DNA of 64,000 nucleotides, taken from positions 2,046,001 through 2,110,000 of the forward strand of contig NZ_CP080095.1 of the NCBI RefSeq assembly GCF_019428685.1, written 5' to 3'. Within the stretch, counting starts at the first letter, position 1, and each line of letters opens with the position of its first letter. Source of the stretch: Paraburkholderia edwinii (GTDB taxonomy: Bacteria > Pseudomonadota > Gammaproteobacteria > Burkholderiales > Burkholderiaceae). The notes under the pieces are model-generated. The model was not told the origin of the DNA, made no database searches, and was given only the letters and a program-made list of their open reading frames with translations. The position numbers and the translations under genes were made by a program. Of this stretch, positions 35,260 to 44,257 are shown piece by piece.

Positions 35260-36522
35260 CTAGGGGCGCTTGCGCGGCAGGAAATCGACGCAAAATACGC
35301 TGAGCGCACCTTCGCGCGGCACCGCGACGGCTGCGGTATAGCAGTCTTCGCCATCGGTGAGCGAACAGTGCGGGCCCATCATCGCGACGCGTCCTGGCGC
35401 GGCCAGTGCATGTTTGAAATACGCGCGCCGCGACCAGTTGTTGCGCGTGTCGGGAAAGAGCGGCGCAAGCCGCGGCGACGGCGGCGGCGCATCGAGTGCG
35501 GTGATCGAAGGCTGCGTCTGTTCGCCATGCTCGTTGAGCACGAACACGCGGCGCGCATCGGCAATCCTGAACACCGGCTGCGCGGCCTGGCACAGGTCGC
35601 CGGTCGCCGTGAAGATCTGTGCGCCGTTCAGCACGGCTTCGGTGAAGCCCTCGAATTCCGGGCGCTGATAACGCGTGTGCGTGCGCTCGTAGTCGTTAAA
35701 GCGCTGCCACATCTGGTCGATCAGCTCGGGCACGCGCGCGCTGGCGGCCTGGATCGACGGCTTCGGTTGACCGAACCAGAAACCCTGCACGAAATCGACG
35801 TCGGCCTGCATCAGCGTCATCAGTTCGTCTTCGGTTTCGACGCCTTCGGCGAGCACCATCGTGCCCGATTGATGCAGCATCGTGATCAGATGATTGATGA
35901 GGGCGTTGTCGCTGTCACGCCGTCCGGCACGCGCGACGAGCGAACGGTCGAGCTTGACGATGTCGGGGCGGAAACGCCACACGCGATCGAAGTTCGAGAA
36001 GCCCGTGCCGAAGTCGTCGATGGCAATCAGGAAGTCGCGTGGTTGCGACGCGGCCAGCATGCTCGCGACGGCGGACTCATCGTCGGCGGGCTGCTCGAGC
36101 ACTTCGATCACGATGCGTTCCTGCGGCAGTCCGAAATGCTGCGACAGTTCGTCGATAAACGGACGTTGCGGCCAGCCCGTTTCGAATACTTGCGGGCGCG
36201 TGTTCAGAAACAGCCATCCGCTGTCGATGCGTTGTTCCATGAAGTTCGCGACATGCAGGCAGCGCGCGAGCCGGTCGAGCGCACGCGCGTCCGATGTGGA
36301 GCGGGTGCCGGAAAAGAGCACGGCCGGAGAGATCGGATGGCCGATCGGATCGAACGCACGCAGCAACGCTTCGTAGCCGACTACGCGCTGGTGAGTGATC
36401 GATACGACAGGCTGGAACACGCTGCGCAATGTGATCGTGCGCCATGGCGCGGCCCAGCCGGTCTCTTCCAGCACCATGTGCTGCAACAGGCCAGTGAGCG
36501 TCGTATCGTCGACGTTTGGCAT
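35260..36522 (-). CDS. EAL-domain c-di-GMP phosphodiesterase with C-terminal sensory domain
   Basis: The 420-residue cytoplasmic protein has a complete EAL active site: Glu51-Ala-Leu in GYEALLR, the Asn in LNTRP, Glu in IEVLEQ, the Asp pair in AIDDFGTGFS, Lys in VKLDRS, Glu in LAEGVETED and Gln in FWFGQP. It should hydrolyse c-di-GMP. The C-terminal 150 residues (from about 270) include RRAYFKHAL and GPHCSLTDGEDCYTAAVAV, reminiscent of a PAS/Cache-like fold such as the one attached to YkuI; this part is inferred. It has no membrane segment and no GGDEF domain. Confidence 0.88.
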   Translation of the reverse strand: MPNVDDTTLTGLLQHMVLEETGWAAPWRTITLRSVFQPVVSITHQRVVGYEALLRAFDPIGHPISPAVLFSGTRSTSDARALDRLARCLHVANFMEQRIDSGWLFLNTRPQVFETGWPQRPFIDELSQHFGLPQERIVIEVLEQPADDESAVASMLAASQPRDFLIAIDDFGTGFSNFDRVWRFRPDIVKLDRSLVARAGRRDSDNALINHLITMLHQSGTMVLAEGVETEDELMTLMQADVDFVQGFWFGQPKPSIQAASARVPELIDQMWQRFNDYERTHTRYQRPEFEGFTEAVLNGAQIFTATGDLCQAAQPVFRIADARRVFVLNEHGEQTQPSITALDAPPPSPRLAPLFPDTRNNWSRRAYFKHALAAPGRVAMMGPHCSLTDGEDCYTAAVAVPREGALSVFCVDFLPRKRP

Positions 36523-36881
36523 GGCGTCAGAATGTCCTATGCAGCGTGCGGCGCGTGGTGGGACCTGGGTGCCGGAAATCTTTCAGCACGGGCCTTAAGC
36601 TTCGGCGGCGGCAGATGCGTCGTGCCGGTCTGCGTACGGGGGCGCACCAGCCTGATGTGGCCGGATGCGCGGCCACATAGTTGCCCTGATGAGGCTCCCG
36701 CAAGCTTGCCCGAAGCAGTCTAGCAGTTCGAAAGCTACGCGAATGTTCGGGTTATCACAGACCCCGGGAAGAATCGACGTCCAGCCGGACGACGCTCGCG
36801 CATCAGGGTTTGGGCGCGGTCGGCGAGATTTCAGCTTCGCGGGTATGCTCTTCGATTTTCCACGAAACAGGGAGGTGAGCA
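36523..36881. other. Intergenic region, divergent promoters
   Basis: This 359-base gap lies between the divergent EAL and ABM genes. Small ORFs inside lack ribosome sites and protein-like composition. I see no clear repeats or operators. Confidence 0.4.
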
Positions 36882-37172
36882 ATGAGTGAAATCGCAGTGG
36901 TGGCCATTTCGATCGCGAAAGCGGGCTTCGAAGAACAATTGCGTGAGGCGCTCGAAGGTATCGTCGCGCCATCGCGTGCCGAAGCGGGCGCGCTGCAGTA
37001 CGACCTGCATCGCGATCTGCGCGAGCCGCGTCGCTTCGTATTTTATGAGCGTTGGGAAAGCGAGGAAGCACTCGCTGTGCACGCGCAGTCGGCGCATATC
37101 GCGGCGTATCGGAAGGCGATCGCCGACTGGGTTGAGCACTCGGAAATTCACGTGCTCAAGAAGATCAAATAA
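36882..37172 (+). CDS. Antibiotic biosynthesis monooxygenase (ABM) domain protein, YgiN-like
   Basis: The 96-residue protein is a single ferredoxin-like ABM domain: AVVAISIAKAGFEEQLREAL, SRAEAGALQYDLHRD, FVFYERWESEEALAVHAQS and the closing helix and strand. Relatives act as cofactor-free monooxygenases or quinol oxidases; some are only stress-associated. The ATG at 36882 has an excellent GGGAGGTGA site. Confidence 0.9.
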   Translation: MSEIAVVAISIAKAGFEEQLREALEGIVAPSRAEAGALQYDLHRDLREPRRFVFYERWESEEALAVHAQSAHIAAYRKAIADWVEHSEIHVLKKIK

Positions 37173-37202
37173 TCGATGCGCGGCGCCGGAGCGCAGCAGC
37201 GA

Positions 37203-37460
37203 TCAGTGCGCCGCCTGCGGAACGTCCAGGATCAGAATGATCGTCCAGTCCGCGTCGCCGTCGTGGTGATACTGGCGCTCGGCAACAATGAACGGTTGCT
37301 GCTTGCCTTCCGGTCCGAGAAACAGCACGTCGCCTTCCATCGGCAGGCACTCGACCGGCGGCAAGGCAAGGAACGCTTCCTGGCTGCCGCGCGGCATCAG
37401 TTTTTCGATCTTGCGCGATGCGGCTTCGGTCCATTCGATGTCCAGCTGGATGTTGCTCAT
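37203..37460 (-). CDS. Small conserved-looking hypothetical protein
   Basis: The 85-residue soluble protein has an acidic to neutral composition with a predicted beta-rich C-terminus (DWTIILILDVPQ). The phrases ECLPMEGDVLFLGPEGKQQ and FIVAERQYHHDGD suggest a compact domain, but I do not recognise the family. GGAGGA lies just upstream of ATG 37460, supporting expression. It converges on the ABM gene with 30 bases between the stops. Confidence 0.7.
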   Translation of the reverse strand: MSNIQLDIEWTEAASRKIEKLMPRGSQEAFLALPPVECLPMEGDVLFLGPEGKQQPFIVAERQYHHDGDADWTIILILDVPQAAH

Positions 37461-37620
37461 GCTTTCCTCCGCACCTCGGTGCGCGTGGTTGAATCGTCTA
37501 TCCGTCGTATCGGATTTCGGTGCGCGACTTTAGCATACCGCTGCAACACGGACTTGCCGCGAAGCGTCGGCAAATAGAGGAGGTAGTCGTGCACGACAAG
37601 GTCCGATTGTGAAAATGACA

Positions 37621-37657
37621 AAGGCCGAAGCCGTGGTGCCACGGTTCGGCCTTTTCT
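37621..37657. terminator. Bidirectional intrinsic terminator
   Basis: The stem aaggccgaa/ttcggcctt plus ccgtgg/ccacgg with a one-base bulge spans 37621-37653. A tttt run follows on the plus strand and a shorter T-tract on the minus strand. It can end the leftward transcript of the small secreted-protein gene whose stop is at 37757. Confidence 0.7.
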
Positions 37658-37756
37658 TCATTGTGCATGAGGTCTTCGTCAGTGCGCGCACGCGTGACGC
37701 GCATACGAGCGGTGAAGCGCTACGCCGCGATGCACAGTCTCCCCATTTGAGGGACT

Positions 37757-37990
37757 TTACTGCGCAGACTCCGACTTCGGCTTCTTGTGATGCGTCATCC
37801 CCTTTTGATGGCGCGGCGCCGGTGCACTTTCCATCTGCTGCTGACGGGTCTGCACGTCTTGCGCGTGTTGCTCGATTTCAGCGGCCTTTTGCGGATCGGT
37901 GCTCATCGTAATGCCGCTGTCCTGCTGAGCGTACGCTGCACCCGTCACTGCCGAAAGGGAAACCAGGACTGCGAGGGACACTTTCTTCAT
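37757..37990 (-). CDS. Small secreted/periplasmic protein, unknown
   Basis: The 77-residue precursor has a clear signal peptide (KKVSLAVLVSLSAVTGAAYA, cleavage near residue 21) and a hydrophilic mature part rich in Gln, His, Lys and Ser with a coiled-coil-like stretch (KAAEIEQHAQDVQTRQQQME). No cysteines. The ATG at 37990 follows GGAGGT; a longer in-frame start at 38101 lacks a site and would disrupt the signal peptide. Confidence 0.75.
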   Translation of the reverse strand: MKKVSLAVLVSLSAVTGAAYAQQDSGITMSTDPQKAAEIEQHAQDVQTRQQQMESAPAPRHQKGMTHHKKPKSESAQ

Positions 37991-38464
37991 CGCTACCTCC
38001 GGAGAGTGGTTATGGACCCAAGTATGGCCTGTCCAAGGGGAAAGACAATGCATTCTAGCCAGCAATGTCCGGTCCAGCGGTGACAAAGTAACAGAATTCA
38101 CATACCGTTACATTTGGTAACGCCCATGCCGCATGGCGGTGAACGCCCGCCCATACGGCTCGCGGGCGCGCATGTTTCGTGCCGCATGCGCGCGCTGACG
38201 GAAAGAAAGGTAAAAATGGGCGATCTGTTTATGCGTTGCGGCCCTTGGAATGTGCCTGGCGAACGCTGGCATGCTCAGGTTGATGAGATGTCGGCGCCAT
38301 AGCGCGCCACTTCGTTATCCTGCCATTCGCCAGATGCATCGGATCGCTAAGTAAAGCGTGGTGGCTCATACATCGGACGCTTTGCGGATGCGCAATGCGA
38401 TGCGAAAGCAACGCGACTCTCGACGCGCAATGCTCGATGTTCGACAAGGGCAAATCGACGCGCA
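37991..38464. other. Intergenic region without a supported gene
   Basis: This 474-base gap contains only short ORFs of poor quality, including a 62-codon ORF at 38,114-38,302 that has no good ribosome site. It holds the promoter for the small secreted protein. I see no repeat or RNA-gene signature. Confidence 0.4.
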
Positions 38465-39421
38465 TCAAAACCAGCCGATCGCACGATACACATGAAACTG
38501 GGCGAGGCCAATCAACTCATGCAGCGCGATCTCCGCGCTCACGAGGTTTTCGTAACGTGGCAACACGCCGCGCCGCGCGTGTCGCGCGTTCGACACGATC
38601 GGCACTGGCGCCATACCGAAACGGTGGAAATCGAGCAGCGCGCGAGGCATCTGGTACGCAGACGTCACGAGGATCAAAGAACCGTAATATCCGTGCGGCA
38701 AAATAGCAGCGACATTGCGCGCGTTCTGATATGTGGTGAGGCTGCGGTTTTCGAGAATGATGTCCTCGCGAGGGACATGTTCGCGCAATAACCACGGCAA
38801 ATAGGTGTCGGCTTCGGCTGCGTCGTGATGCTGGGGATTGCCGCCGCTTACGATTACGTCGCATACGGTTGCCGTACGTTTGCAGCGCGCATAAAGATCG
38901 GCGCTCGCGATGATGCGGAAAACCACATCTCGCTTCGGAATCAGCTGGCCGTTCTTCGCATATTCGGTGCCGCCGCCAAGCAGGACGATTGCGGTGCGAG
39001 CGGCAAATGCGGAGGGCGGAAGATCTTCACGTCCGGCGACGACGGTCTGCGTGCTGGCGAGCAGCGGCGCGGTGAGCCACCCCGCGGCCAGGAGCCAGAA
39101 TACGGCGACGGCGGTCAATGCAATAGTGAGCCGCGCGCGCCTTATCAGCAGAAAAGCTGCGAAAAAAAGCACCAATAAAATGAATAGAATCAATTTGATT
39201 GGGGTAACGTATCGTTCTGGAACATCTGTTCCTGGATATTTGCGCGTTCGGTATCGCAGCGGAATTACCGCTGCATCGCCGCATTCTTTCAGCGCGCAGC
39301 GAACGTTACCATGCCGGTCAACGGGGGCCGGAATGAAATAAATCGCGGCCGGCATCACGGTCGCAGGGCGCGCGGCACGGCTGGCTTCGTGGGCGTCGCT
39401 GTAAGCCTTCTGCCAGGCCAC
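38465..39421 (-). CDS. YdcF/SanA-like DUF218 membrane protein
   Basis: The 318-residue protein has two membrane helices (IKLILFILLVLFFAAFLLI and ALTAVAVFWLLAAGWL, about residues 75-115) and a DUF218 domain (about 140-318) with AIVLLGGGTEY, VIVSGGNPQHHDAAEADTY, ENRSLTTYQNARN and ILVTSAYQMPRAL. Relatives such as ElyC and SanA are envelope-maintenance proteins. The 72 residues before the first helix are not typical of the family and the true start may lie inside; the ATG at 39421 and ATG at 39355 are both possible. The region encoding the first helix is locally AT-rich. Confidence 0.82.
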   Translation of the reverse strand: MAWQKAYSDAHEASRAARPATVMPAAIYFIPAPVDRHGNVRCALKECGDAAVIPLRYRTRKYPGTDVPERYVTPIKLILFILLVLFFAAFLLIRRARLTIALTAVAVFWLLAAGWLTAPLLASTQTVVAGREDLPPSAFAARTAIVLLGGGTEYAKNGQLIPKRDVVFRIIASADLYARCKRTATVCDVIVSGGNPQHHDAAEADTYLPWLLREHVPREDIILENRSLTTYQNARNVAAILPHGYYGSLILVTSAYQMPRALLDFHRFGMAPVPIVSNARHARRGVLPRYENLVSAEIALHELIGLAQFHVYRAIGWF

Positions 39422-39466
39422 TGTCGCGCGACATATACGATGGCTGCACTTTAAGAAAGAAGTGAG

Positions 39467-39769
39467 ATGACCACTTATTCCAATGAAGCGGTACTCGAAG
39501 CATTACGGCGTGTGCAATATCGCCAGGTGCCGTGGGCGAAGCGCCCTGGCGTGTTCGAATATCTGCGCTCGCTGGGCATGATGGATACGGTGCGACAGCG
39601 CACCGTAGCGCCGGCGCCGGGCTTTCATGCACCGGTCGACATTGCGGTGCTGACCGAGCGAGGTCGTGCCGAATTCGCGCGGCTTGCGCGCGACGAGCGA
39701 GCGCTCGACTGGGACGCACGGCGCACGACCGGCTACGTGGCGACTGAGCCGCGCGCGGCGGCGCTGTAG
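39467..39769 (+). CDS. Hypothetical soluble protein
   Basis: The 100-residue product has an N-terminal helical part (NEAVLEALRRVQYRQVPWAKRP) and VDIAVLTERGRAEFARLARDE, which looks like a winged-helix type ending (a TERG motif is common in MarR/PadR-like folds), but this is only a suggestion. The ATG at 39467 follows AAGAAAGAAGTGAG. It is divergent from the YdcF-like gene. Confidence 0.6.
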   Translation: MTTYSNEAVLEALRRVQYRQVPWAKRPGVFEYLRSLGMMDTVRQRTVAPAPGFHAPVDIAVLTERGRAEFARLARDERALDWDARRTTGYVATEPRAAAL

Positions 39770-39987
39770 ACGGAAAGTTGACCGGCCGTATCGTTTCGCT
39801 ACCCGTCGGCTTTTCAGGAGTTTCGCCGGCCGGTACTTCCGAAGACTGACCTTACGCGGACCGCGAGGTTCGCAAGCGCATGGCGCGCGAGCGGTGACAT
39901 GCGTTGACGGTGCAGCATTGCGCGCCGCGAGGGAAGGCGCGCCGCCTGCTTCAGGTCCCGAACGCCGCATGGCGTGCGGCAGCGGAC

Positions 39988-40018
39988 AAAAAAAAGCCCG
40001 TATCGCGAGGATACGGGC
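39988..40018 (-). terminator. Intrinsic terminator of the small secreted-protein gene
   Basis: Read leftwards, the perfect 9-bp stem gcccgtatc/gatacgggc (39996-40004 and 40010-40018) is followed by eight U (A-run at 39988-39995). It lies about 130 bases past the stop at 40147. The rest of the 39,770-40,146 gap shows nothing recognisable. Confidence 0.82.
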
Positions 40019-40146
40019 ATACCGGATACTTCTGCCACGCTGTGCTTATGGCAAAGATTGAGACTGGCCGGCCGCCGCGTGGTTCCCGAATTCATCGATT
40101 GCATACCGAACGCGGCGCGCGCGCAGGCGCGACCGCTCACGGCCCG

Positions 40147-40431
40147 TTACCGATGGGTGGGCGGTCGAGGGCGGCGTGATGCGTCGTCGTCGCGCGGTTG
40201 CGCCGGACGCGGCGCGCGCACGTTGCTGGCAATATCGCCGCGCAGGTCGCCACGCGGGGTAGGCGGCGTGAAGTCGTGATTGCGTGTTTCCGCCTGTTGC
40301 CATGCCTCAAGCGTGGCGGGCTGGTCCGGCTTCCAGTTCCAGCCTTGCTGTTGCGGCCGTTGCTGGGCCGCGGCGATGCCGGCAAGCGTTGAGACGACAA
40401 TGCCGCACAGGAGCAGGGACATTGGTCGCAT
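40147..40431 (-). CDS. Small secreted Pro/Gln/Arg-rich protein
   Basis: The 94-residue precursor has a signal peptide (SLLLCGIVVSTLAGIAAA, cleavage near residue 22). The mature part is rich in Gln, Pro, Arg and Asp, without cysteines, and includes QGWNWKPDQPATLEAWQQ; it is probably unstructured. GGGAG precedes the ATG at 40431, and the second Met at residue 4 is an alternative. Unknown function. Confidence 0.7.
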   Translation of the reverse strand: MRPMSLLLCGIVVSTLAGIAAAQQRPQQQGWNWKPDQPATLEAWQQAETRNHDFTPPTPRGDLRGDIASNVRAPRPAQPRDDDASRRPRPPTHR

Positions 40432-40650
40432 GGAAGGCTCCCGTCAGGACGGTCGGTTCCGACTGGTTTGCATAATGCAACGGTATGCCTGACGAAGAAA
40501 GCGCGCTGTAAATAATGGTAAATGGTTGTTTCATCCGCTGACAGCGCGCGGCGGGCAGGGCGATAGGTCACACGGCGGTGAGCCGCTCACGGCCAGATGG
40601 GCGTGGGTGGGTGGCCCGCTATGGCCGGGCGCCGAATTTGAACAGCCGCC

Positions 40651-40683
40651 AAAAACGCATCGGGCGCCCGAAGGCGCCCGATG
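40651..40683 (-). terminator. Intrinsic terminator after the DUF4096 gene
   Basis: An 11-bp perfect stem (40658-40668 with 40673-40683) has a four-base cgaa loop (ttcg on the transcribed strand), and the leftward transcript continues into a U-rich tract (aaaaa at 40651-40655). It lies 64 bases after the stop at 40747. The remaining gap, 40,432-40,746, holds no other feature that I can support. Confidence 0.7.
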
Positions 40684-40746
40684 GCAAGCGAAGCAATACA
40701 CCCGGCAGGGGCGAAGACCGAACAGCCTTCGTGCGACAGTCGGCCG

Positions 40747-41148
40747 TCAGGCCATCTTCACCGGCGCGCGCCACGACTCCGGATTGGTCCAGAATGCGCC
40801 GCGCAGGCGATCGCGACTCGGCGGTGCGGGCGGCTTGGCCGCCGTTGCGCCGATGCGACCGCGCAGCGAAATCTGACGGCCGCTCGTGGCGAGCCGCTTG
40901 ACTATTTCAGCGAGGGTGCCGTCAGCCTGCCATTCGTCGAAACGGCGACGGCAGGTCGGCGGCGACGGATAGCGGCCTGGTAGCTTGGACCAGCCTTCGC
41001 CCGTCGACAGAACCCACAGCACCGCGTTGACCACGGCCCGAGCTTCCACGCGTGGCCGTCCGCGACGTTCGCTCCGCGCCGGCTCCGCACAGAACAACGC
41101 CTCGACCAGAGACCACTCGTTGTCTTTCAAATCGTCGAACAGCATCAT
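40747..41148 (-). CDS. Isolated DUF4096 (IS5/IS4-type transposase N-terminal) protein
   Basis: The 133-residue product begins FDDLKDNEWSLVEALF and continues with GRPRVEARAVVNAVLWVLSTGEGWSKLPGRYPS and RRRFDEWQADGTLAEI, the DNA-binding DUF4096 domain found at the N-terminus of IS5-type transposases. No catalytic DDE part follows: after about residue 95 the sequence becomes ATAAKPPAPPSRDR and ends. No inverted repeats were found at its ends. It is an intact short ORF with its own terminator, so it is either a truncated transposase relic or a retained DNA-binding protein. Confidence 0.7.
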   Translation of the reverse strand: MMLFDDLKDNEWSLVEALFCAEPARSERRGRPRVEARAVVNAVLWVLSTGEGWSKLPGRYPSPPTCRRRFDEWQADGTLAEIVKRLATSGRQISLRGRIGATAAKPPAPPSRDRLRGAFWTNPESWRAPVKMA

Positions 41149-41611
41149 GTTTCACCTCAGCGAAGCTAACTCCGGTGCGCTGCCCCGCGCCGCGCACTCT
41201 CGATGCAGCCGGTTGAGCGGGAAGCCGTATGAGTCGTGTACGGGCTTCTCGCGAACCAGATGCCAGGCGGGGTCGGGCTTGCCGCGGCGGGTGTTCAGTG
41301 AACCTCATTCGGCGCCGACCCTTGCGCGATTTCAACGCATGAAGTGTGCCAATCGGTAGCCGAACCGCCTCAAAGTCCCGTGGCACCAAGCCGACACGGG
41401 CGCTAGCCAGGCCCGTATGAGAATCCAAAAAACCCGACACGCAAATCGGGACAATCACCAATCTTGTGCAGCGAGGCTCGCCGTCCGTGCGTTTGCGCCT
41501 TATTGCTGCGCCGCAGCGAAATGAGGGCGGCAACGTCGCGCGCCGACATCAGGTCGATGAGGATTCGCGCATACAATCCGCATCAAACGAAGACATTAAT
41601 GAGGGCATCAA
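41149..41611. other. Intergenic region upstream of the LysR gene
   Basis: This 463-base gap has no convincing ORF. A weak leftward terminator-like hairpin, cccga/tcggg at 41433-41450 with six A on its left side, is present without an obvious gene to terminate. Confidence 0.4.
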
Positions 41612-42514
41612 ATGAATGTGACGCTGCGGCAACTGCGCGTCTTCATCGAAGTCGCGCGGCTGCAGAGTTTCAGCCGGGCTGGCGACGAAATCGGCCTGAC
41701 GCAATCCGCGGTGAGCCGCTGCGTGCGTGAACTCGAGGCGGAACTCGGCCTCAAGCTGATCGACCGGACGACCCGCGAAGTTCAGTTGACCGACGCCGGC
41801 GGCAATCTCGTCGCGAGCGTGTCGCGCCTGCTGACCGACCTCGACGACGCGCTGCGCGAGATTCGCGAGATCGGCGAACAGCGCCGCGGGCGGGTGGTGG
41901 TCGCGGCGAGCCCGACGATCGCGTGCCGGCTGATGCCGCAGGTCATCGCGGCGTGTAGCCGGCAATTTCCGTATATCGCGCTCGGCCTGCGCGACGATGT
42001 GCAAAGCGACGTCGTGCGCAAGGTGAAGTCGGGCGAGGTCGATTTCGGCGTCGTGGTGGGACCGATCGCGGCCGAAGATCTGTTGACCGAAGTCTTGATG
42101 ACCGACTCGTTCTGCGTCGTGTCGCGCTCCGATCATCCGCTCGCGAAACATCGACAGGTGGAGTGGAAGGCGCTCGACGGCGAACAGCTCGTGATGCTCG
42201 ATTACGCGTCGGGCAGCCGGCCGATTATCGATGCGGCGATGACCGAACACGGCGTGCATGCGACGGTCGTTCAGGAGCTCGGCCATCCGGCCACCGTCTA
42301 TGGGCTCGTCGAGGCCGGCATCGGCATCAGCGTGCTGCCGTGGCTCGCGCTGCCGCTGCCGGCCGATGCGACGCTCGTGGCCCGGCCACTCATGCCGCGC
42401 GCCGAGCGCACGGTCGAGCTCGTACGGCGCCGCGACCGGTCGCTGTCGCCGGCCGCCGAGGCGGTGTGGGGATTGATCACGCAGGTCCCGCCGCGCACCG
42501 AGGATTTGCGTTGA
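41612..42514 (+). CDS. LysR-family transcriptional regulator
   Basis: The 300-residue regulator has the N-terminal winged HTH (LRQLRVFIEVARLQSFSRAG, then LTQSAVSRCVRELEAELG, residues 5-60) and a periplasmic-binding-protein-like effector domain (RGRVVVAASPTIACRLMPQV onward). GAGGG precedes the ATG. It lies 139 bases upstream of an aminotransferase gene in the same direction and may regulate it, although LysR targets are more often divergent. The ligand is unknown. Confidence 0.92.
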   Translation: MNVTLRQLRVFIEVARLQSFSRAGDEIGLTQSAVSRCVRELEAELGLKLIDRTTREVQLTDAGGNLVASVSRLLTDLDDALREIREIGEQRRGRVVVAASPTIACRLMPQVIAACSRQFPYIALGLRDDVQSDVVRKVKSGEVDFGVVVGPIAAEDLLTEVLMTDSFCVVSRSDHPLAKHRQVEWKALDGEQLVMLDYASGSRPIIDAAMTEHGVHATVVQELGHPATVYGLVEAGIGISVLPWLALPLPADATLVARPLMPRAERTVELVRRRDRSLSPAAEAVWGLITQVPPRTEDLR

Positions 42515-42653
42515 ACGCGGTGGCGGGTCGTTCACACTGCCGTGAGGTTTGCTCGACAGGCAAGGGCGCCAAGATAAACTGTCGGCTTCCCGATCAATTT
42601 CCCCCGGCTGTTTCGATGAGCGGAACGGACGTAGAAGGGGACTAGAAGCAGAC

Positions 42654-43943
42654 ATGAAAGCGGATATATCCCAAGCCCTTTTCCCGAATGCGCGCGACGC
42701 GGTACGCGCGCTGCGGCCATCGCAGATTCGCGAGGTCGCGAACGCGGGCCTCGGGCTCGCCGATGTGCTGCCTTTCTGGTTCGGCGAATCCGACCGCGTG
42801 ACGCCGGCGTTTATCCGTGACGCCGCCAGCGAGGCGCTCGCGGCCGGCGCGACCTTCTACACGCACAACCTCGGCATCGCGCCGCTGCGCGCGGCGCTGG
42901 CCGGCTATGTGAGCGCGCTGCACGGCGCGACCGCGGCGGACAACGTCGCGGTGACGAGCGCCGGCGTCAATGCGCTGATGCTGGCGGCGCAGCTTGTCGT
43001 CGGCGTGGGTGATCGGGTTGTCGAGGTGACGCCGCTGTGGCCGAATCTCGTCGAAATTCCGAAGATTCTCGGCGCGCATGTCGAAACCGTGGCGCTCGAC
43101 TACGGTCCGCGCGGTTGGGCGCTCGATCTTGAGCGGCTGCTCGCCGCGCTGACGCCCAACACCAGGTTGCTGATGGTGAATTCGCCGAATAACCCGACCG
43201 GCTGGGTGATGACGCGCGACGAGCAGCGCGCGGTGCTCGAGCATTGCCGCCGCCACGGCATCTGGATCATCGCAGACGAAGTCTATGAGCGGCTTTACTA
43301 TGCAGACGCCGCGGAAGTCTCTGGCGCGACCGGCGTGATCGGCTCAAGCGGCGCAAGCAGTTCAAGCGGCGAACCGCAGCGCCGCATCGCGCCGTCGTTC
43401 CTCGATCTAGCGGCGCGCGACGAGCGCGTGATCTGCGTCAACTCGTTTTCGAAAGCGTGGCTCATGACTGGCTGGCGGCTTGGCTGGATCGTCGCGCCGG
43501 CATCGCTGATGGACGACCTCGGCAAGCTCATCGAATACAACACGTCGTGTGCGCCCGCCTTCGTCCAGCAGGCCGGACTCGCGGCGGTTCAGCACGGCGA
43601 GGCGTTCACGCGGCGGCTGGTCGGCGAGCTGAAGGCGTCGCGCGATCATCTGGTGCAGGCGCTGTCGGCGTTACCGGGCGTCGATGTGAAGGCGCCGGCG
43701 GGTGCGATGTATCTGTTCTTTTCGCTGTCGGGCTCAGCCTCAGGCACTGCTTCAGGCATCTCAGGCAGCCTCGATCTATGCAAAGCGCTCGTTCGCGATG
43801 CGCGACTCGGCCTCGCGCCGGGCAGTGCGTTCGGGCCGGAAGGCGAGGGCTTCGTGCGCTGGTGCTACGCGTGCGATACGGCACGCCTCGACGAAGGCGT
43901 CGCCCGCTTGCGACGCTTTCTCGACGGACGGCGCGCCGGATGA
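42654..43943 (+). CDS. Pyridoxal-phosphate aminotransferase, class I/II
   Basis: The 429-residue fold-type I enzyme has the PLP lysine at Lys267 in VNSFSKAWLMTGWRLGW, preceded by NSPNNPTGWV (the conserved Asn-Pro segment), IIADEVYERLYY (Asp/Tyr of the cofactor site) and GWRLGW with the substrate-binding Arg near the C-terminus supplied by VRWCYACDTARLDE. Two Ser/Gly-rich insertions, about residues 221-240 and 359-375, are absent from most relatives. The substrate is not evident; relatives act on aspartate, aromatic amino acids or related acids. The ATG at 42654 is preceded by GAAGGGG. Confidence 0.88.
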   Translation: MKADISQALFPNARDAVRALRPSQIREVANAGLGLADVLPFWFGESDRVTPAFIRDAASEALAAGATFYTHNLGIAPLRAALAGYVSALHGATAADNVAVTSAGVNALMLAAQLVVGVGDRVVEVTPLWPNLVEIPKILGAHVETVALDYGPRGWALDLERLLAALTPNTRLLMVNSPNNPTGWVMTRDEQRAVLEHCRRHGIWIIADEVYERLYYADAAEVSGATGVIGSSGASSSSGEPQRRIAPSFLDLAARDERVICVNSFSKAWLMTGWRLGWIVAPASLMDDLGKLIEYNTSCAPAFVQQAGLAAVQHGEAFTRRLVGELKASRDHLVQALSALPGVDVKAPAGAMYLFFSLSGSASGTASGISGSLDLCKALVRDARLGLAPGSAFGPEGEGFVRWCYACDTARLDEGVARLRRFLDGRRAG

Positions 43944-44257
43944 GGGTGCACGGCGGCGCCAGGCGGGCGAGCGCGCCCGCCTGTCGGCCGTCTGCGGTCG
44001 TGCCCCGTCGCCCCGCAGTCGCTTTACGCACCGGATCTTTTTGCGTAATATGGCAGCCAGTCACGCGATTCCTTTCCGGAATATCGCTGCTCCGTCGTCC
44101 GGCTGGGAATGGCCTGAATGCCTGTTTTGCCTCCCCCCGGTGCGTGCTCCCATCAATATGACCGATCAAAATCGGGCGAGCGCGTCTTCTGTTCCATATC
44201 GTCTGCTTGTCGTCTGTTTGATCCGGTTCTTTTGACCACAGGGTCTGACCTAGCTGC
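43944..44257. other. Intergenic region upstream of scpB
   Basis: This 314-base region has no supported gene. It should carry the promoter for scpB-rluB. I see no clear -35/-10 pair, terminator or repeat. Confidence 0.4.

Noticed and set aside
38114..38302. 62-codon plus-strand ORF in the 37,991-38,464 gap
   Set aside because: No convincing ribosome site, motif or signal peptide.
40747..41148. Complete IS5-type insertion sequence
   Set aside because: No catalytic domain, inverted repeats or target duplication could be found around the DUF4096 ORF.
41612..42514. LysR gene as regulator of the MexEF-like pump
   Set aside because: It lies 24 kb away and next to an aminotransferase gene, so there is no positional support.
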